A stretch of 6,809 nucleotides of DNA from Muribaculaceae bacterium (GTDB taxonomy: Bacteria > Bacteroidota > Bacteroidia > Bacteroidales > Muribaculaceae): positions 1 through 6,809 of the forward strand of contig JAIDUY010000388.1 in NCBI GenBank assembly GCA_029059965.1, read 5' to 3'. Positions 1 through 6,773 of the stretch are shown one piece after another (positions within the stretch are counted from its first letter, which is position 1; every line of letters starts with the position of its first letter). Under the pieces are notes generated by a model that was not told the DNA's origin, did no database searches, and saw only the letters and a list, made by a program, of their open reading frames with translations. A program made the translations under genes and the position numbers.

Positions 1-554
1 TCCTCGGCCACTCTGTCGACCATAAGGGCACGGCCTCCTCGATGCTCGTGTTCGGATCGCTGCTTCAGATTGCCTGCCACCTGACCTTTGTCTTCATCCT
101 GCCCCAGTTCAAGGACAGCCCAGTCGGCGGCGTCTGCGTGGCCTACGGCACCATCCTCGTGCTCGGCGCCTCCTTCTCGCTCGTTCCCGCCTCGCTGTGG
201 CCCAGCGTTCCCAAGCTCGTCGACTCCAAGATTATCGGCTCGGCCTACGCTCTCATCTTCTGGATTCAGAATATCGGCCTCTGGCTCTTCCCGCTGCTCA
301 TCGGCAAGGTTCTCGACGCAAGCAATCCTCAGATTACAGAGGCGCTCGCCAACGGCACCATGACCGAGGAAGTGGCCGCAACGAGCTACAACTACACCGC
401 TCCGCTGGTGATGCTTGCCTGCCTCGGCGTGGCCGCGCTCGTCATCGGACTTATCCTCAAGGTCATCGACCGCAAGAAGCATCTGGGACTCGAACTGCCC
501 AATGTGGAGAACGCCGAGGTCGACGAGGCCGAGATGGAAGCTGCCGAAGGCTGA
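1..554 (+). CDS. MFS transporter, C-terminal part (MFSD1-like), cut by the left edge
   Basis: This is the 3' end of an inner-membrane major facilitator superfamily transporter. The frame is open from base 3 (LGHSVDHKGTASSM...), so the ATG at 42 is an internal methionine and not the start. The D-x-K-G stretch at the left edge fits the cytoplasmic loop motif of MFS proteins. It is followed by about four hydrophobic segments, the conserved-looking WPSVPK and a helix reading FWIQNIGLWLFPLLIGKVLD. That last pattern (tryptophan-proline, then IQN-x-G and a helix ending in a G-x-x-LD turn) resembles the MFSD1-like branch common in Bacteroidales, whose animal relative exports dipeptides from lysosomes. 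The substrate here cannot be read from the sequence. The protein ends in an acidic cytoplasmic tail (VENAEVDEAEMEAAEG). The next gene follows after a 55-base gap without a visible terminator, so they may share a transcript. The MFS call is confident; the subfamily is an inference from recalled family features. Confidence 0.85.
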   Translation, partial: LGHSVDHKGTASSMLVFGSLLQIACHLTFVFILPQFKDSPVGGVCVAYGTILVLGASFSLVPASLWPSVPKLVDSKIIGSAYALIFWIQNIGLWLFPLLIGKVLDASNPQITEALANGTMTEEVAATSYNYTAPLVMLACLGVAALVIGLILKVIDRKKHLGLELPNVENAEVDEAEMEAAEG

Positions 555-609
555 CACTTTCAGCGGGAATCGCTCTCTTCTCATTGTAAATCTCTAATCT
601 GTTGATATC

Positions 610-2037
610 TTGCTCCAAAAGTTAGAACAAGTCCTCGAGTCGGCCGCCGAAGTGCTGTGCGGCTATCCGCTCTTCTTTCTGCTCATCGGCGGCGGCCTCT
701 ATCTGTTCCTGAGTTCGGGAATGGTGTCGCTGCGGCGGCTGCCGGCCGCTGTGGCCGAGCTGCGCCGCAAGCCCGGCAAGGGTGCCCGCGACGGCGGACA
801 GATTTCGTCCGTCCAGGCTCTGGCGTCGGTAGTGGCGGCCACTGTCGGCCTCGGCAACATCGCCGGTGTGGCCATAGCACTGGTCATGGGCGGCCCCGGC
901 GCCATCTTCTGGATGTGGGTCAGCGCTCTTGTGGGCATGGCCACCAAATACCACGAAGGCGTGCTGGCCATAATGTACAAGGGACGCGACGACACCGGCA
1001 AGCCCCAGGGCGGCCCCATGCACATCATCGAGCAGGGACTCGGAAAGCGCTGGTCGCCCCTTGCCAGGTTCTTCGCCATCGCCGGCATGTTCGGCACCCT
1101 GTGCATCATGAACGCCAATCAGCTCACCGAGGCATTCATGAGCACCCTGTCGACACCCGAACAGATAGCTCAGTCGGACTTCCTCGGCACCCTCGGCGGC
1201 ACCGTCGGTCTGGACAATGAGCATGCCCTGCGCCTCCTCTTCGGCCTCGGCATCGCGGCTGTGGTGGCCGTGGTGATTCTCGGCGGCATCAAGCGCATAG
1301 CTCGGGTAGCCACGGTGATGGTGCCCTTCATGGTCGGCCTCTACTTCCTGATGGTTCTGTATATCATCCTGTCGAACCTCGGCGAGGTGCCCGGAGTCTT
1401 TGCCCGCATCTTCTCGGAGGCGTTCAATCTCGACGCCGGCCTCGGCGCCCTTGCCGGCATAGCCATCATCGGTGCCCGCCGTGCGGCGCTGGTCAACGAC
1501 GCCGGCATAGGCACGGCCTCCATCATGCACGGAGCCTCGAACAACAAGAGCCCCGTGCGCGAGGGGCTCGTGGCCATGCTCGGCCCCAGCATCGACAGTG
1601 GACTCGTATGTACCCTCACGGCGGTGGCAATACTGCTGTGCGTGCCCGAAATCGGTCAGGCCGAGGGCATACAGGGCCTTTCGATAGCCATGACGGCCTT
1701 CGGACGCGGCATTCCCTACGGCCATTATCTGCTGCTGTTCATCGTGGTTTGCTTCGCCATGTCGAGCATGTTCTCCTACTCGTTCTACGGCACCACCTGC
1801 GCGAGCTACCTGTTCGGCACCCGCCGCGGACGTCTCTACGCCTATGTGTTCCTGGCCTCGCTGGTGATATTCGCCATCGTTCCCATCGACGCCGCCGTCG
1901 CAGCATGCGACCTCTTCTATGCCCTCATGGCTCTGCCGACCATGATCGCCGTGCTGCTGCTCAGCGGCCGCGTGCGCCGCATCACGGCCGAGTATTTCAG
2001 CAAGAACAAATCCGATAACGACATCCCCAAAGAATAA
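610..2037 (+). CDS. Alanine/glycine:cation symporter, AGCS family
   Basis: An inner-membrane symporter of 475 residues, the usual AGCS length (AlsT/DagA type). The family imports alanine or glycine with Na+ or H+. Recognisable blocks are VQALASVVAATVGLGNIAGV (about 68-87), GGPGAIFWMW (94-103), MATKYHEGVLAIMY (110-123), GGPMHIIEQGLG (134-145), GGIKRIARVATVMVPFM (225-241) and VREGLVAMLGPSIDSGLVCT (316-335). The start is TTG at 610. An in-frame stop at 595-597 leaves little room upstream, and the first ATG (721, residue 38) would delete the first membrane helix, which matches the family. The block around 296-312 reads NDAGIGTASIMHGASNN, where I recall NEAGLGSAPIAHAAA in better-known members, so this is probably a divergent Bacteroidota subgroup whose amino-acid specificity is not certain. 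The stop overlaps the lgt start by one base. Family assignment is firm; substrate is inferred. Confidence 0.93.
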   Translation: MLQKLEQVLESAAEVLCGYPLFFLLIGGGLYLFLSSGMVSLRRLPAAVAELRRKPGKGARDGGQISSVQALASVVAATVGLGNIAGVAIALVMGGPGAIFWMWVSALVGMATKYHEGVLAIMYKGRDDTGKPQGGPMHIIEQGLGKRWSPLARFFAIAGMFGTLCIMNANQLTEAFMSTLSTPEQIAQSDFLGTLGGTVGLDNEHALRLLFGLGIAAVVAVVILGGIKRIARVATVMVPFMVGLYFLMVLYIILSNLGEVPGVFARIFSEAFNLDAGLGALAGIAIIGARRAALVNDAGIGTASIMHGASNNKSPVREGLVAMLGPSIDSGLVCTLTAVAILLCVPEIGQAEGIQGLSIAMTAFGRGIPYGHYLLLFIVVCFAMSSMFSYSFYGTTCASYLFGTRRGRLYAYVFLASLVIFAIVPIDAAVAACDLFYALMALPTMIAVLLLSGRVRRITAEYFSKNKSDNDIPKE

Positions 2038-2897
2038 TGCTTGCAGACTTTATAACATGGAGCGCCGACCCGGTGCTGATAGACAGTTTCGTGACCATAC
2101 GGTGGTACGGCCTGATGTTCGCCATCGGCTTCTGGATAGGCTTCAACATCGTGGCCCGCATGTTCAAGCGCGAGGGCGCTCCCGAGCGCTGGCTTGGAAT
2201 CCTGCTCATCTATGTAGGCGTGGCCACCATCGTCGGCGCCCGTCTGGGGCATGTGTTCTTCTATGCCTGGGACTACTATTCGCAGCATCCGTGGAAGATA
2301 CTCGCCACGTGGGAGGGCGGCCTCGCCAGCCACGGCGGAGCCATCGGCATCATCATTGCCGTAATCCTTTTCAGCATCTTCGTCACCAAGCGCAACCCGC
2401 TGTGGACATTCGACCGTCTGACCGTGGCCATCGCCCTTGTGGGATGTCTGATACGCATCGGCAATCTGATGAATTCCGAAATCTTCGGCCATCCCACCGA
2501 CCTGCCCTGGGGCTTCAAGTTCGTCAATTCGCCCGAGTGGCAGCAGCTCTATGCGCCCCTCGCCTGCCATCCGACGCAGATATACGAGGCGCTGACCTAC
2601 CTCGCCCTCTTCGGGCTGATGATGTGGATGTACTGGAAGCGTAACGCCGGCGAGCGTCCCGGACTTCTGTTCGGCACATTCCTCATCGGCACCTTCGGCT
2701 CGCGATTCCTCATCGAGTTCATCAAGAACAACCAGGAGGCTTTCGAGGACAGCATGGCCATCAACATGGGTCAGATTCTCAGCATACCCTTCGTCGTGCT
2801 GGGCATATTCCTGATTGTATGGGCGTTCATGCACCCGCGTCAGAAGCTTGCCTATCCCAACGCCTACGCTCCCGAGCCTGATAAAAAGAAGAAATGA
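2037..2897 (+). CDS. lgt: Prolipoprotein diacylglyceryl transferase Lgt
   Basis: Lgt carries out the first step of lipoprotein maturation: it transfers diacylglycerol from phosphatidylglycerol to the lipobox cysteine of prolipoproteins, in the inner membrane. At 286 residues it has the normal family length. Visible family features are the RWYGLM segment (22-27, Tyr24 corresponding to the important Tyr of E. coli Lgt), the ASHGGAIG loop (97-104, His99 in the HGG motif), the Lgt signature RIGNLMNSEIFG (140-151, Arg140 matching the essential Arg143 of E. coli), HPTQIYEAL (178-186), GSRFLIEFIKNNQ (221-233, Arg223 likely matching Arg239) and MGQILS (244-249). About seven hydrophobic helices are present and the C-terminus is lysine-rich. 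All key residues are intact. The ATG shares its A with the stop of the symporter (TAATG), and the stop overlaps the next start by four bases (ATGA), so translation of the three genes is likely coupled. Confidence 0.98.
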   Translation: MLADFITWSADPVLIDSFVTIRWYGLMFAIGFWIGFNIVARMFKREGAPERWLGILLIYVGVATIVGARLGHVFFYAWDYYSQHPWKILATWEGGLASHGGAIGIIIAVILFSIFVTKRNPLWTFDRLTVAIALVGCLIRIGNLMNSEIFGHPTDLPWGFKFVNSPEWQQLYAPLACHPTQIYEALTYLALFGLMMWMYWKRNAGERPGLLFGTFLIGTFGSRFLIEFIKNNQEAFEDSMAINMGQILSIPFVVLGIFLIVWAFMHPRQKLAYPNAYAPEPDKKKK

Positions 2898-3751
2898 AAA
2901 GACTGTTCCTCTCTCTTGCCTTCCTCGCGGCCATGGCGTGTGCCTCGGCGCAGACACTTGCCGCCCCCGACCCTGACAGCGACGAGGAAAACCCGCGTTT
3001 CCTGCTCGCCGGACAGGCCGACGAGGCCATAGCCGAGGAACGCTACGACGATGCCGCCACACGCCTTATCGAGGCGATATCCATCTGCCCCGACTGCCCG
3101 GACAACGCCCTGCTGCTGTCGAACCTCGGCATGGTCTATGCCTATCAGGGACGCGACAGCCTCGCCCTCGAGACCCTCGACCGCGCTCTCGGCATAGCTC
3201 CGTCCATGAAGACGGTGATGGCCAACCGCGCCCGTGTGCTGCTGCGCATGGGACGCGACCGCAGTGCCTACGAGGCCTTCGGACGCCTCATCGAGGCCGA
3301 CAGCCTCAACACCGAGGCGCGCTACTACCGAGGCATGATGGCCCTCTATTCCGGCGACGCCGTCACGGCCGAGGCCGATTTCGAGGTGCTGCGCGACAGT
3401 CTGCCCCTGGACATCGACACCGCACGGGCACTCTCGGCGCTCTATTCGCTCACGGGCCGCAGCGCCCAGGCCGTGCCCTACTTCCGGCAGCTTGTGCGCG
3501 ACGAGCCCTCGCCCGAGTACTACGCCGCCCTCGCCGGATGCTACCTCGCCGACGGCAAGCTCAGCGAGGCTTCCGAAGTGATAGGCGAGGGGATGACCAA
3601 GTACCCCGGGGACGGCGAGCTCTACTACTACCGCGCATGGCTCAACCGCGACCTTTTCAGGCCTGCCGACGCCAAGCGCGACGGCAAGCGGGCCGTCGAG
3701 CTGGGCGTCTCCGAGCGCAAGGTGCGCGAGCTTCTCGAACGCCGCCGCTGA
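2894..3751 (+). CDS. Exported tetratricopeptide-repeat protein
   Basis: This 285-residue protein begins with a signal peptide (KR, then a hydrophobic stretch to about residue 16, with a likely signal peptidase I site after ASA, residues 17-19). Almost all of the mature part is TPR-like helix pairs, which I place roughly at 35-68, 73-106, 107-140, 141-173, 174-206, 207-240 and 241-272. Typical TPR positions are visible: NLGMVYAYQGR, YYRGMMALYSGD, ALAGCYLADGK and repeated A-x-x-x-F/L-x-x-x-x-x-x-P. TPR arrays are protein-binding scaffolds; no catalytic domain is present, so no reaction is assigned. A CPDC motif lies at 65-68, at the end of the first repeat. A cysteine at 16 (AMAC) could be read as a lipobox, but alanine at -3 is poor, so I favour a soluble periplasmic protein. 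The ATGA overlap with lgt suggests coupled translation and perhaps a role in envelope or lipoprotein handling; that role is inference. Confidence 0.9.
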   Translation: MKRLFLSLAFLAAMACASAQTLAAPDPDSDEENPRFLLAGQADEAIAEERYDDAATRLIEAISICPDCPDNALLLSNLGMVYAYQGRDSLALETLDRALGIAPSMKTVMANRARVLLRMGRDRSAYEAFGRLIEADSLNTEARYYRGMMALYSGDAVTAEADFEVLRDSLPLDIDTARALSALYSLTGRSAQAVPYFRQLVRDEPSPEYYAALAGCYLADGKLSEASEVIGEGMTKYPGDGELYYYRAWLNRDLFRPADAKRDGKRAVELGVSERKVRELLERRR

Positions 3752-3810
3752 GCCACCGCCCGCAGGCAGCCGTGTGTGGCGGCTTGCTTCGCCGACGACT
3801 TTGCCGGAAA

Positions 3811-3842
3811 TTTGTCTGTTTGAGGTTTTTTTACTAATTTTG
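3811..3842 (+). promoter_or_regulatory. Bacteroidota-type promoter for the SulP gene
   Basis: The -33 element TTTG is at 3811-3814 and the -7 element TAATTTTG at 3835-3842 (consensus TAnnTTTG), separated by 20 bases, close to the known Bacteroidota spacing of about 19. Transcription should begin a few bases after 3842. This gives a leader of about 60 bases and places the start codon at 3909. A run of seven T (3826-3832) lies in the spacer. Confidence 0.8.
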
Positions 3843-3854
3843 CGGCGTTTTTCC

Positions 3855-3886
3855 GGCGGTGGTCTTGCTGCCGCCTGGTTTTCAGG
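3855..3886 (+). other. Possible pair of overlapping leader hairpins upstream of SulP
   Basis: Within the predicted leader, 3855-3862 can pair with 3868-3875 (five GC pairs, then two G-U and one GC pair; five-base loop). A second hairpin, CCTG at 3874-3877 with CAGG at 3883-3886, uses bases of the first and is followed by TTTT. The two cannot fully form together. The second stem is only four base pairs, so an attenuator role is speculative. Confidence 0.2.
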
Positions 3887-3908
3887 TTTTCCAATACGTT
3901 TCTATCCT

Positions 3909-5645
3909 ATGGCTTCGGCTGATTCATCGCAGGCGCGTGATAAGCGCTATTCCATCGGGTCGCTTGTCGACTTCCATCCCAAACTTTTCTCAAGTCTACG
4001 CCACTATAATGCCGCAAGGCTCAAGGCAGACCTTATCGCAGGCATCGTTGTCGGCATCGTCGCCCTGCCTCTGGCCATCGCATTCGGTATCGCCAGCGGC
4101 GTGAGCCCCACAATCGGTCTTGTCACCGCCATCATCGGCGGTTTCATGGTCAGCTTCTTCGGCGGCAACACGGTGCAGATCGGCGGCCCCACGGGCGCAT
4201 TCATCGTCATTGTGTACGGCATCATCGCCCAGTTCGGTCTCCACGGACTCGCCATCGCCACTTTCATGGCCGGCGTAATCCTGGTGGTTATGGGTCTGTT
4301 CCGGCTGGGCACGGTCATCAAGTTCATCCCTTATCCCATTGTGGTGGGCTTCACGGCCGGTATCGCACTGACCATATTCTCGACACAGGTCAACGACTTC
4401 CTCGGCCTCGGCCTGCGCGACATTCCCGGCTCGTTCATCCCCAAATGGGGCATGTATCTGAGCAATCTGTCGTCTGTGAACATTCCCACGCTCGTCACGG
4501 CGCTGGTGTCGCTGGGTATCATCGTGCTTACTCCCCGCATCTCCAAGAAACTGCCCGGAGCCCTCATCGCCATTGTGGTCGTTACGGCCGTGGCGTGGTT
4601 CCTCGACCGCACTTTCGACTGGTACAGCGTCGAGACCATCGGCGACCGCTTCGGCTCCATGCCTACCGACATTCCCGCTCCTCACGGCTTCACTCTCAGC
4701 ATGAGCACCATCAACATGCTGCTGCCCTCGGCATTCACCATCGCCGTTCTCGGAGCCATCGAGAGTCTGCTGTCGGCAACAGTGGCCGACGGTGTGACCG
4801 GCGCGCGAACCAACAGCAACACCGAGCTGATAGGGCAGGGCATCGCCAACATCACCGTTCCTTTCTTCGGCGGCATTCCCGTGACCGGTGCCATTGCCCG
4901 CACCATGACCAACATCACCAACGGCGGCCGCACACCCGTGGCCGGTATCGTGCACGCCCTCGTACTTCTGCTCATTTTCCTCTTCGCCATGCCTCTCATC
5001 AACTTCGTGCCCCTGGCCTGCCTGGCGGCCGTGCTGATGGTTGTGGCTTACAACATGAGCGGATGGCGCACTATTGTGGGCATCTTCCACTCGCCGCGCT
5101 CCGATGTGTCCGTTCTCGTGGTGACCTTCCTGCTTACGGTAATCTTCGACCTCACTATCGCAATCGAAATCGGCCTGCTGCTTGCTGTGGTTCTCTTCCT
5201 GCGCCGTGTCATGGAGAACACCGAAATCAGGGTCTACTCCGAGCAGCTTGACGTGGCCGAGGATACCGACCTGAGCACGCACGAGGTGCTCGATGTCGCC
5301 AAGGGCGTGAGCGTCTACGAAATCGACGGCCCGTTCTTCTTCGGCATCGCCACCAAGTTCGACGAGATGATGCGTTCCACCATGACCGACAAGCCTTTGG
5401 TGAGAATCATCCGCATGCGCAAGGTGGCATTCATCGACGCCACGGCACTCCACAACCTCGAGATTCTGATACGCTCTTCGCAGAGCGAGGGAATCCATGT
5501 GGTGCTTTCCGGCGTCAAACCCGGCGTGCGCTCTTCGCTCGAGCATGCGGGCATCGACAAGCTCATCGGTGCCGACCATATCTGCGACCACATCACCAAG
5601 GCTGTGCGCATGGCCAACGGAATCGTTGCCGAAAGAGGCAAATGA
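3909..5645 (+). CDS. SulP-family anion permease with STAS domain (DauA-like)
   Basis: A 578-residue inner-membrane transporter of the SulP/SLC26 family. The N-terminal part (about 38-435) holds the multi-helix transport domain with the SulP blocks DLIAGIVVGIVALPLAIAFG (41-60), QIGGPTGAFIVIVYG (90-104), GFTAGIALTI (147-156), LGAIESLLSATVADGVTG (281-298) and LIGQGIANITVPFFGGIPVT (307-326). A C-terminal STAS domain (about 467-565) carries FIDATAL (508-514), the usual STAS ligand or regulatory segment. Overall it reads most like E. coli DauA (YchM), a C4-dicarboxylate transporter, but relatives carry sulfate or bicarbonate, so the substrate is open. I chose the ATG at 3909 because the longer frame, opening with GTG at 3774, runs through the promoter at 3811-3842, and because translation from 3909 gives a normal SulP N-terminus. 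There is no Shine-Dalgarno sequence, as expected in this phylum. The gene appears to have its own promoter, separate from the lgt operon. Confidence 0.95.
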   Translation: MASADSSQARDKRYSIGSLVDFHPKLFSSLRHYNAARLKADLIAGIVVGIVALPLAIAFGIASGVSPTIGLVTAIIGGFMVSFFGGNTVQIGGPTGAFIVIVYGIIAQFGLHGLAIATFMAGVILVVMGLFRLGTVIKFIPYPIVVGFTAGIALTIFSTQVNDFLGLGLRDIPGSFIPKWGMYLSNLSSVNIPTLVTALVSLGIIVLTPRISKKLPGALIAIVVVTAVAWFLDRTFDWYSVETIGDRFGSMPTDIPAPHGFTLSMSTINMLLPSAFTIAVLGAIESLLSATVADGVTGARTNSNTELIGQGIANITVPFFGGIPVTGAIARTMTNITNGGRTPVAGIVHALVLLLIFLFAMPLINFVPLACLAAVLMVVAYNMSGWRTIVGIFHSPRSDVSVLVVTFLLTVIFDLTIAIEIGLLLAVVLFLRRVMENTEIRVYSEQLDVAEDTDLSTHEVLDVAKGVSVYEIDGPFFFGIATKFDEMMRSTMTDKPLVRIIRMRKVAFIDATALHNLEILIRSSQSEGIHVVLSGVKPGVRSSLEHAGIDKLIGADHICDHITKAVRMANGIVAERGK

Positions 5646-5662
5646 TGGTCGATAGTCCCTCA

Positions 5663-5684
5663 TTTAATACTATTTTAATACTAT
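5663..5684. repeat. 11-bp tandem repeat (two copies), AT-rich
   Basis: TTTAATACTAT occurs twice back to back (5663-5673 and 5674-5684), followed by TTT, the first bases of a third copy. It is strikingly AT-rich in a GC-rich region and ends 14 bases before the -33 element of the lipoprotein promoter. The 11-base period is about one helical turn. It may be an UP-like element or a regulator binding site; it could also contribute to ending the SulP transcript, though no hairpin precedes it. Confidence 0.75.
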
Positions 5685-5698
5685 TTGCCCCGGTGGTA

Positions 5699-5730
5699 TT
5701 TGCGGCAGTCGGCTGTAATGACTATCTTTG
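5699..5730 (+). promoter_or_regulatory. Bacteroidota-type promoter for the lipoprotein gene
   Basis: TTTG at 5699-5702 and TATCTTTG at 5723-5730 (exact TAnnTTTG) are separated by 20 bases, the same geometry as the SulP promoter. Transcription should start a few bases after 5730, leaving an AT-rich leader of about 40 bases before the ATG at 5777, with no Shine-Dalgarno sequence. Confidence 0.87.
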
Positions 5731-5776
5731 CACCTATAACAGTCGCATTTATTAACACCAATCAATAGAACTGAAC

Positions 5777-6664
5777 ATGAAATCTATAGTACGATTTCTC
5801 GCTGTTGCCGCCCTCAGCCTTGTCGCTCTGTGCTCATGCGGCGATAACAAAAACAACGAGACTGTGACCGAACAGGCGCTGCCGGGATTCTTCGCCATCG
5901 TCGACGACCTGTCCAACAACGCCACCGCTGTCTATTCCGACCTGTCGTACAGCGTGCGTCTCAACTACGACAAGATGGAAGCCACAGTGCAGATCAGCGG
6001 CCTCAAGCTCCCCGACGGCACTTCCTATCCCACAATGACCCTTCCCGGTCTGACATGGAATGTCGACAAGCAGGGTTGGCGCGTAATCAAGGGTTCGGCA
6101 GTGACCCCCTCGATTACCGGTTTCGCCACAACGCCGCTGTTCACCAACTTCGAGCTCAAGCTCTACGACCGCGTCTTCGACTTCAGCGGCACTCCCATCT
6201 ACAGCCCCGGCGCCTGCGTGCGCTACACCATCGACAGCCGCTACCGCGTGCTCTCGACCTTCTCGCCCCAGGTGCTCTACGGAGAGACCGAGTCCGTTTC
6301 GGCTTCCGGCAAGGAATTCGAGTCCGAGGGCGTCGAGTATGTAGTGTCCTACAATACAGATACCCGCAAGCTTGCCATCTCGATGAACAACGCGCGCTTC
6401 GAGCAGGGAATGCCCATGGCTCTGAACATCGACCTCAAGAATATCGACGTCACCGTCACCGGCTCGAGCCTCGAGTTCAACGTGCCCTCCATCACTCCAA
6501 GCATCGGCGACATCCCCTTCACCGCCTTTCCCATCACTAATCTCCGCGGCAGTTTCGCTCCCGGCGATGGCCTGAAGTTCTCCTTCCACTGCGCACCCGG
6601 TACTACCGACGAGGAATACGACGTGACTGTGGATTGCGGCTTCAACGACCTCCCCAGCCTCTGA
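5777..6664 (+). CDS. Putative lipoprotein of unknown function with an internal duplication
   Basis: This 295-residue protein has a lipoprotein signal peptide: K2 and R6, a hydrophobic core, and the lipobox LCSC with Cys21 as the likely lipidated residue (Cys19 fits less well). The residues after it (GDNKNNE) are a polar linker; I cannot tell whether they act as a Bacteroidota surface-export signal. I do not recognise the mature domain. It looks beta-rich, with alternating polar and hydrophobic residues and no clear catalytic motif. Two halves resemble each other: about 38-152 and 166-288, most clearly at VTPSITGFATTPLFTN (109-124) against ITPSIGDIPFTAFPITN (239-255), and at SVRLNYD (59-65) against VVSYNTD (189-195). 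The gene has its own consensus promoter and is followed by a strong terminator, so it is probably transcribed alone. Its role could be binding or adhesion at the outer membrane, but nothing here proves it. Lgt encoded upstream would modify it. Confidence 0.9.
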   Translation: MKSIVRFLAVAALSLVALCSCGDNKNNETVTEQALPGFFAIVDDLSNNATAVYSDLSYSVRLNYDKMEATVQISGLKLPDGTSYPTMTLPGLTWNVDKQGWRVIKGSAVTPSITGFATTPLFTNFELKLYDRVFDFSGTPIYSPGACVRYTIDSRYRVLSTFSPQVLYGETESVSASGKEFESEGVEYVVSYNTDTRKLAISMNNARFEQGMPMALNIDLKNIDVTVTGSSLEFNVPSITPSIGDIPFTAFPITNLRGSFAPGDGLKFSFHCAPGTTDEEYDVTVDCGFNDLPSL

Positions 6665-6678
6665 GCGGCTGACCGAGA

Positions 6679-6736
6679 CCCCGAATACAACAGGCGCGCA
6701 CGCGGAATCCCGTATGCGCGCCTGTTGTTTTCGGGG
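6679..6736 (+). terminator. Strong hairpin terminator after the lipoprotein gene
   Basis: A perfect 14-bp stem pairs 6687-6700 with 6715-6728 around a 14-base loop. After one T-T mismatch it is extended by seven more pairs (6679-6685 with 6730-6736). The GC-rich inner stem is followed by TGTTGTTTT and preceded by AATACAACA, the A-rich/T-rich arrangement of an intrinsic terminator that could work in both directions. It begins 15 bases after the stop codon at 6662-6664. Confidence 0.85.
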
Positions 6737-6773
6737 GTAATGAGGTTCAAGCCGGAACCACAGCGCATGAGAA

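Noticed and set aside
584..612. Promoter-like TTG, 19-base spacer, TATCTTG before the symporter
   Set aside because: The -7 element is one T short and overlaps the TTG start; a transcript from it would begin inside the coding region and lose the first membrane helix.
622..1725. A 367-codon open frame on the - strand opposite the symporter
   Set aside because: Same composition artefact (His, Gly, Glu, Ala rich), opposite a well-supported AGCS gene.
2939..2941. Cys16 of the TPR protein as a lipidation site
   Set aside because: The residues before it (AMA) do not fit the lipobox well, and an ASA signal peptidase I site follows at once.
1917..3062. A 381-codon open frame on the - strand spanning lgt
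   Set aside because: It covers the coding strand of three coupled genes, shows no family features and has no promoter of its own.
3768..3794. Short inverted repeats after the TPR gene as an operon terminator
   Set aside because: Only 4-5 bp stems (such as AGCCG with CGGCT) with no T tract directly after; the T run at 3826-3832 is too far away and belongs to the promoter spacer.
3996..5663. A 555-codon open frame on the - strand opposite the SulP gene
   Set aside because: It is opposite a clear SulP gene, rich in His, Gly, Asp and Glu, has no recognisable domain, and is what G/C-rich third positions produce on the opposite strand.
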